Of a stretch of 11,390 nt of DNA, positions 7,017-11,390 are shown in pieces. The stretch lies in contig PJAB01001931.1 in assembly GCA_002887195.1 (NCBI GenBank), positions 1 through 11,390 of the forward strand, in the 5' to 3' direction. Numbering within the stretch: the first letter of the stretch is position 1; every line of letters begins with the position of its first letter. The position numbers and the translations under genes were made by a program. The notes under the pieces were generated by a model, which was given only the letters and a program-made list of their open reading frames with translations, did no database searches and was not told where the DNA came from. The stretch is from Chrysochromulina parva. Taxonomy: Eukaryota; Haptophyta; Prymnesiales; Chrysochromulinaceae.

Positions 7017-9654
7017 CTAGATGGACTGCACCGTCGGTCCGACGGCTAGACCACTGCCACCCACTAAAGTTTTGACGCGGACGTCACCGGATGCTTGCGT
7101 GCGTGCGTGCAGGGCGGGCGCTCCCGCGATCGGCTTGGCTGCGGCCCACTTGGCCTCCCAACTGAGCCCGCTTTGGCCGCGGTAATATTCCTCGAATTCC
7201 TGCCGCGTGTAGCTTTTCCCGTCGGCATCGATGCGCCTCTCGGCGCCGCCTGCAGGGTACTGCGCGATCGGTCTCGCCACCGCCGTCAGCCGCGCTGCTT
7301 CGAGCGTGGCATGAGCCGCGCTGCTATTTGAGACGGCTGTAAGGGTGACACTGCCAACGGGGAGCGAGGCGTGCTCTTCCGCATTGAATGGAAGAGCTCT
7401 TAGCCTTGGTACTTCTGGAGAGGCTGGGGGGGCTGGGGGGGCTGGGTTGGCTGGAGTGGCTGAAGTGATCGGCGTGGCTCTGGTGGCGCTCGCCCTTCTC
7501 GCCGCGCGCGCCTCTGCTTCAGCAGAAATGTCATAGGGGAACTTGTGCTTCCACAGCATCAGCTGCTCGCCCTTCTCGAGCCACATTCTCCCATCCAAGG
7601 TCACGTTTTCCGGGTGCAGCAACGCAATCCACGCCTTGAAGTTGACATTCGCGGGGCCGACGGCACGCGCATAGTCGTCGAGATGGTCCCGCATCAGCTC
7701 GCGGCAGGCTGCCTCGCTGGCTGCAATGATGGCTTGAGGGTCGTCGGTCATTTCGACGCCACTGTTGACATCTCGCTTCCTTCGGGGCCTGCGCTCGCCA
7801 AACTTCAGCTTTGCGCGTTGCTTGCGACGCCGCGTCTGAACCATGTAAACAAGTAGCACGCACGCACAGGCGGCCGCGAAAGCTCCGGCCATGATCCAAG
7901 CGATCATCAGCAAGGACGATGACGAGGGACTCTCGTTTGCCAGGAGCGCTGCAATCGAATCGGCGACGCTTGGCGGTGGCGTCGGCTCGACGAGGCGCAT
8001 GGTGGGCGTGCTGAGGACCGTCACTCCAAGGATGGCTGTCAGAGCCGATGGCGGCTGATCCAAGGTGTTATGGACGCGCGAACGGTCAGATGCACTTGAA
8101 ATATAAAAGGAAGCTGTGACTGTGACCGATCCTGGCAGGATGTTGAGTGCGATAGCAGAGGCTGTAACTCCAGTTGTACGAGCCAGTTGCAGGGTGAAAT
8201 GGGTTGTATTGAAGGACTCAACGGTGCCTGCTATCCGGAACGTCGCAACTAGAGATGGTTCCGTCTGCGGGCTTGATGGCGGTGGTGGTCTCGGCGACGG
8301 CGGTGGAGGGGACGGTTCGGGAGGTGATGGCGAAGGTGGCGGCGGTGGAGGCGTACGCGGCTCGGGTGGATTGTATGGCGGTGGAGTAGGTGGTGGCGAA
8401 ACATGTGACGAAGGTGGGGGAGAGGGCTCCGGAGGCGACGGAGAAGGAGGTGGCGGCGGAGGGGGAGATGGCTCAGCAGAGGGTGGTGGAGGCGCGGGAG
8501 GTGGCGGCGAGGGTAGTGGCGACGGAGGTGGCGGCGGCGATAGCGGCGGCACCAACGGTGGTGGTGCTGCTGGCGACGGCGATGGCAACGACGGCAACGA
8601 CGGCGACGGCGGCGGCGGCGAGGGCGGAGGAGGCGATGGCGATGGCGGCGGCGGTGATGGCAGCGGCAGTAATGGCGACGGTGGAGGCGACGGCGGTGGT
8701 GAGGGCGGTGGCGAGGGCGGCGGTGGTGACGGAGGTGGCGACGGCGGCGGCGGCGATGGGGGTGGCGAGGGTGGAGGTGGTGAAGGCGGTGGCGAAGGCG
8801 GCGGTGGCGAGGGTGGTGGGCTTGGCGGGGGCGGCGAGGGCGGCGGAGAGGGTGGAGGTGGTGAGGGTGGCGGAGAGGGGGGCGGCGGCGAGGGCGGCGG
8901 AGAGGGGGGTGGTGGTGAAGGTGGTGGCGATGGCGGCGGCGGCGAGGGTGGTGGGCTTGGCGGTGGCGGCGATGGTGGCGGGCTCGGAGGCGGCGGCGAT
9001 GGTGGTGATGATGGAGGCGGTGGTGAGGGCGGAGGCGAAGGCGGAGGTGGCGAGGGCGGCGGCGAGGGCGGCGGTGGTGACGGAGGTGGTGACGGCGGCG
9101 ACGGCGATGGGGGTGGTGATGGTGGAGGTGGGGGCGGCGGCAAGGGTGGTGGTAAGGGTGGCGGCGGCGAGGGAGGCGGCGATGGCGGCGGCGGCAAATG
9201 TGGCGGAGAGGGTGGAGGTGGCGACGGCGGTGGCGATGGGGGAAGCGGCGACGGGGTAGGTGGCGATGGTGGTGGGCTCGGAGAAGGTGGCGACGGTGGC
9301 GGTGGCGACGGCGGTGGCGGCGATGGCGGCGGCGACGGGGGCGGAGGGGAAGGCGGCGGCGACGGGGGAGGTGGCGAGGGTGGAGGAGACGGTGGCAGCG
9401 GAGAAGGGGGGGGCGAGGGAGGTGGCGGCGATGGCGGCGGCGACGGTGGAGGTGGGGAAGGTGGCGGCGACGGGGGAGGTGGTGAGGGTGGGGGAGACGG
9501 TGGTGGCGGAGAAGGGGGGGGCGAGGGAGGTGGACGGGGGGCGAGGGAGGTGGACGAAGATTGAACGAAGATTGACGAGCGATCGAGTGCCCACATGCGA
9601 CCCGTGTGCTCCTTCTCGCCGCAAGCACGCACCGCGGCCTCGGTGGAGTCGTAC
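7017..9654 (-). CDS. Ser-Pro-rich single-pass membrane protein, terminal exon (5' end uncertain)
   Basis: The frame is open from the acceptor at 9655 to the TAG at 7017-7019. Positions below count from an in-frame ATG at 9671, which lies inside the preceding intron. About residues 45-466 are a Ser-Pro array, as in hydroxyproline-rich cell-surface proteins. Residues about 468-562 form a globular domain starting VATFRIAGTVESF, of a type I associate with protist surface proteins. Residues about 587-612 are one hydrophobic span followed by RRRKQRAK, so the N-terminus should be outside and the C-terminus inside. The tail holds WIALLHPENV (near 677) and DGKSYTRQEFEEYY (near 815), motifs I believe recur in algal proteins. 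No signal peptide is encoded. The first residues after the splice (to about 9561) resemble dynein instead, so the true 5' end is missing, fused or misassembled. Function is unknown; a wall, scale or adhesion role is inference. Confidence 0.75.
8275..9550 (-). repeat. Long Ser-Pro coding minisatellite (27-base theme)
   Basis: About 1.27 kb of imperfect repeats encode [13 protein letters not shown] nonads on the minus strand; the plus strand is almost pure GGN and GAN codons. Third positions vary freely while the amino-acid pattern is kept, which argues that the minus-strand proline frame is the selected one. The plus-strand glycine frame (8116-9564) is then a shadow. Confidence 0.88.
9516..9575. 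repeat. Two adjacent tandem duplications at the dynein/Ser-Pro junction
   Basis: A 20-base unit is repeated exactly at 9516-9535 and 9536-9555. It overlaps by two bases an 11-base unit, ACGAAGATTGA, repeated at 9554-9564 and 9565-9575. They lie exactly where the dynein-like reading changes to Ser-Pro sequence. Such stacked duplications can mark an end-joining repair site or an assembly join. Confidence 0.85.
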
Positions 9655-11371
9655 CTGATGAGGGAGGCCATCAGACGTCATCAGAGGCTCATCAGAAGCC
9701 CATCAGTGCCAATCATCCCAAGTGGAGGGAGGCCATCAGAGGCAATTAGAATGCACTCAGAGGCCGTCAGCACAGCATCAAAAGCAATCAGCACTCATCA
9801 GCACCCGTCAGAGAGCCAACCGAATGCACTGACATCTTGAACCTCGCCTGGACCGCCGAGATGGACTGTGAGAGCGCCGCCATCGAGAGGCTCACGTCAT
9901 GTCCAAGATCTCACTGATCGAGATGGAGGCGCGGCAACGGCTGATGATCTCGTTCGACACCTTGCACAGCAGCCCGGCGAGGCGGTCGGGCGTGTTGTAG
10001 AACTTCGATGAGCGCCAGATCAGGCGCACCACGTTCAAGATCGGCTGGAGCATCGCCGGGATCTCAATAGGCTCTGCTTCATCAAGCTTCCCGCAGGGCT
10101 CATTGAGGTTCTCGAGAAACTTGAGATTGTCGACGGCCTCGATGGTGCCTTCGAGGATGGAGACGGCGAGCTTCTCGAACGACGCGAGGTACCTGATGAG
10201 AGAGGCACTCAGACGTCATCAGAGGTGATCAGAGGCCCAATCAGAGCCCAATCAGAGGTCATCAGCGGTCATCATCAGAGGTTATGAGGTCATCAGAGGC
10301 CCAACCAGAAGCCAATTAGAGGTGATCACAGATCCAATCCGAAGCCAATCGGAGGTCATCAGCAGCCCTCCACGCACGAGGACATGGCGAGCTCGAGCAG
10401 AAGACAATCAGAGGTCATCAGGGGCCCAATCCAAGGCCAATCAGAGGTCATCAGCGACGCGCCGACGCACGAGGACTTGGCGAGCTCGAGCACGGCGACG
10501 ATGCCGCTCGGTGACGCCTCGTGAGCGCACAGAATGCGCAGGATCCGAGCCGCTGCCGTATGCTCCTCCGAGCTGCCCTCGAGGACCTGCTTAACGAGCA
10601 GCACAATCGTCGCACCCGAGCTCGCCAGAGCGCTCGCCAGAGCGCTCGCCTCGAGCGCGTCGCCGCTCGCAGCCATCCTGTGCACCGTCAACACCGCCCG
10701 CCGCCCGCCCCCGCCCTCGCTGCAGCGCGCGGTCAGAGACACGAGCGACGCGAGACCGCCCATAAGTGCCCCCTGGCTACCTTGGCCTCGGCCACCAGGT
10801 GCCTTCTTGGCGGCTGCCTTCTTGGCGGCTGCCTTCTCGCCGGCCGCCTTCTCGCCCGCCGCCGTCTCGGCCACCGCCGTCTCCGCCGCCGCCGTCTCCG
10901 CCGCCGCCGTCTCCGCCGCCGCCTCCTTGGGCGCCGCCTCCTCGGCCGCGACCTCCTCGGCCGCGACCTCCTCGGCCGCGACCTTCTCGGCCGCGACCTC
11001 CTCGGCCGCGACCTTCTCGGCTGCGACCTTATCGGGTGCGACCTTCTCGGCTGCGACCCTCTCGGCCGCGACCTTCTCGGCCGCGACCTCCTCGGCCGCG
11101 ACCTCCTCGGCCGCGACCTTCTCGGCCGCGACCTTCTCGGCTGCGACCTCCTCGGCTGCGACCTTCTCGGCCGCGACCTCCTCGGCCGCGACCTCCTCGG
11201 CCGCGACCTCCTCGGCCGCGACCTCCTCGGCCGCGACCTCCTCGGCCGCGACCTCCTCGGCCGCGACCTCCTCGGCCGCGACCTTCTCGGCCGCGACCTT
11301 CTCGGCTGCGACCTTCTCGGCTGCGACCTTCTCGGCTGCGACTTTCTCGTGGGGTCAGAATTGAGTGCCAT
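9561..11371 (-). CDS. Dynein heavy chain tail fragment with armadillo-like N-terminal exon (disrupted)
   Basis: Exon 2 (10192 down to 9896 or 9834) encodes [15 protein letters not shown], then [23 protein letters not shown] and [13 protein letters not shown]. This matches the N-terminal region 1 (tail) of axonemal, outer-arm-type dynein heavy chains. Exon 3 (9654-9561) continues with [14 protein letters not shown], which fits the family pattern W-x-D/F...IF...D-x-F. It then turns into Ser-Pro repeats, so the motor domain is absent. Exon 1 (10471-11371) encodes a Val-Ala-Ala-Glu/Lys helix and two armadillo-like repeats ([31 protein letters not shown]). The ATG at 11371 has a perfect Kozak context (GCCACCATGG) but is one base out of frame with the pentad reading. 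A second frame break may lie near 9897. The dynein identity is firm. Whether exon 1 belongs to the same gene, and whether the gene is functional, is doubtful. Confidence 0.65.
9651..10225 (-). repeat. Shared 37-base acceptor block of two introns
   Basis: Bases 9651-9687 and 10189-10225 agree except for three positions. The block covers the last 33 or so intron bases, the acceptor AG and the exonic GTAC. Two introns of one gene therefore have a common origin at their 3' ends. Confidence 0.88.
9655..9833 (-). other. Intron between dynein-like exons 2 and 3 (179 or 241 nt, phase 2)
   Basis: The acceptor is CTCATCAG|GTAC. One donor is AAGAT|GTCAGT at 9833, which needs a one-base frame correction in exon 2 but keeps residues matching dynein. 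The other is ATGAC|GTGAGC at 9895, which needs no correction but drops about 20 family-like residues. Both are phase 2 and match the acceptor phase. The body is a run of CTGATGAG, CTGATTGC, CTGACGGC and similar units in the sense direction. Confidence 0.65.
10193..10470 (-). other. Intron region between armadillo-like exon 1 and dynein exon 2 (about 278 nt)
   Basis: The acceptor CTCTCATCAG|GTAC has phase 2. The most suitable donor is TC|GTGCGT at 10470, also phase 2, giving VLELAKSS joined to YLASFEK. The body is packed with CTGATGACCTCTGATTGG-type units. A copy of the exon-end sequence lies inside it at 10372-10399. It could therefore be two introns around a tiny exon, using the AG in CTCGAG. 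Confidence 0.6.
10372..10492 (-). repeat. 28-base direct repeats at the exon 1 end and inside the intron
   Basis: Bases 10372-10399 and 10465-10492 match at 27 of 28 positions (A10384 against T10477), 93 bases apart. The repeat includes the predicted donor GTGCGT and encodes LELA(K/M)SS. The spacing is in the same size class as the three helicase introns. Confidence 0.88.
10801..11345 (-). repeat. 15-base minisatellite encoding Val-Ala-Ala-Glu-(Glu/Lys)
   Basis: About 27 units of 15 bases (10936-11340) stay in exact register, followed on the 3' side by related ETAAA, EKAAG and KKAAA units. In the frame that continues into the armadillo-like exon they encode VAAEE or VAAEK, an Ala-rich, charged, strongly helix-forming stretch. 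Because the unit is a multiple of three, the other frames are also open (Arg-rich QPRRS on the same strand, Ala-Thr-Ser on the other); I treat these as shadows. Confidence 0.85.
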
Positions 11372-11390
11372 GGTGGCGGTGGTCATGGCT

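Noticed and set aside
8100..8112. TATA-like sequence ATATAAAAGG on the plus strand
   Set aside because: It lies inside the coding sequence of the membrane protein on the opposite strand and no plus-strand gene follows.
8116..9564. 482-codon glycine-rich frame on the plus strand
   Set aside because: It is the complement of the Ser-Pro array. The minus frame continues into a globular domain, a membrane span and a tail, while the plus frame ends just past the array.
10193..10470. C/D-box snoRNA or hammerhead ribozyme suggested by the many CTGATGA and CTGA motifs
   Set aside because: The motifs recur every 10-20 bases, no paired terminal stem with one C and one D box stands out, and the GAAA element of the hammerhead core does not follow. 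A tandem intron motif explains them better.
9655..10470. CRISPR-like repeat/spacer array
   Set aside because: Unit lengths are irregular, repeats are degenerate, and the context is a eukaryotic gene with splice sites at both ends.
10534..11364. Ala-Thr-Ser repeat frame on the plus strand and Arg-rich QPRRS frame on the minus strand
   Set aside because: Both are by-products of a 15-base repeat that is open in several frames. Only the VAAEE frame runs on into armadillo-like coding sequence.

Overview
The window looks like a GC-rich nuclear genome of a microalga. Genes carry short spliceosomal introns, start codons sit in eukaryotic contexts, one gene encodes the tail of a dynein heavy chain of the axonemal (flagellar) type, and one encodes a surface protein with a very long Ser-Pro ectodomain, a single membrane span and a cytoplasmic tail. 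I judge a haptophyte (Prymnesium/Chrysochromulina/Emiliania-like) most likely from the style of that surface protein and the base composition. Other flagellated algae such as pelagophytes are not excluded. Nothing bacterial, viral or organellar was seen.

Layout. Bases 1-840 (minus strand, running off the left edge) encode a RING-finger protein with an RGG box and a proline-rich linker. A divergent intergenic region (841-1354) separates it from a four-exon gene on the plus strand (1355-5862) for a 1414-residue nuclear superfamily 1 helicase of the Sen1/senataxin/UPF1 group. A gene-poor stretch (5863-7016) lies between the convergent 3' ends of the helicase gene and the next minus-strand unit, and it contains a 679-base segment bracketed by 15-base direct repeats. 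From 9654 down to 7017 a minus-strand exon encodes the (Ser-Pro-Pro-Pro)-rich membrane protein. Upstream of it, and in the same reading frame, lie dynein heavy chain tail exons (about 9561-10192). Further upstream is an exon (about 10471-11371) with a Val-Ala-Ala-Glu-Glu/Lys pentad array and two armadillo-like helical repeats.

The most unusual feature is the introns. All three helicase introns are bracketed by nearly perfect 24-36 base direct repeats of exon sequence that contain the splice sites. A similar 28-base duplication lies at the first intron of the dynein-like gene. All introns in both genes are built from the same short motif (TGATTGC / CTGATGACC), always in the sense orientation, and several end in the same CTCATCAG. 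They look like one young intron family, either introner-like or produced by duplication. The motif contains YTGAY, which fits the branch-point consensus. Because introns in different genes share this sequence, recombination between them could explain the odd chain of armadillo, dynein and Ser-Pro exons. An assembly join is the rival explanation. Two probable one-base frameshifts in the dynein-like gene weaken confidence that it is intact.
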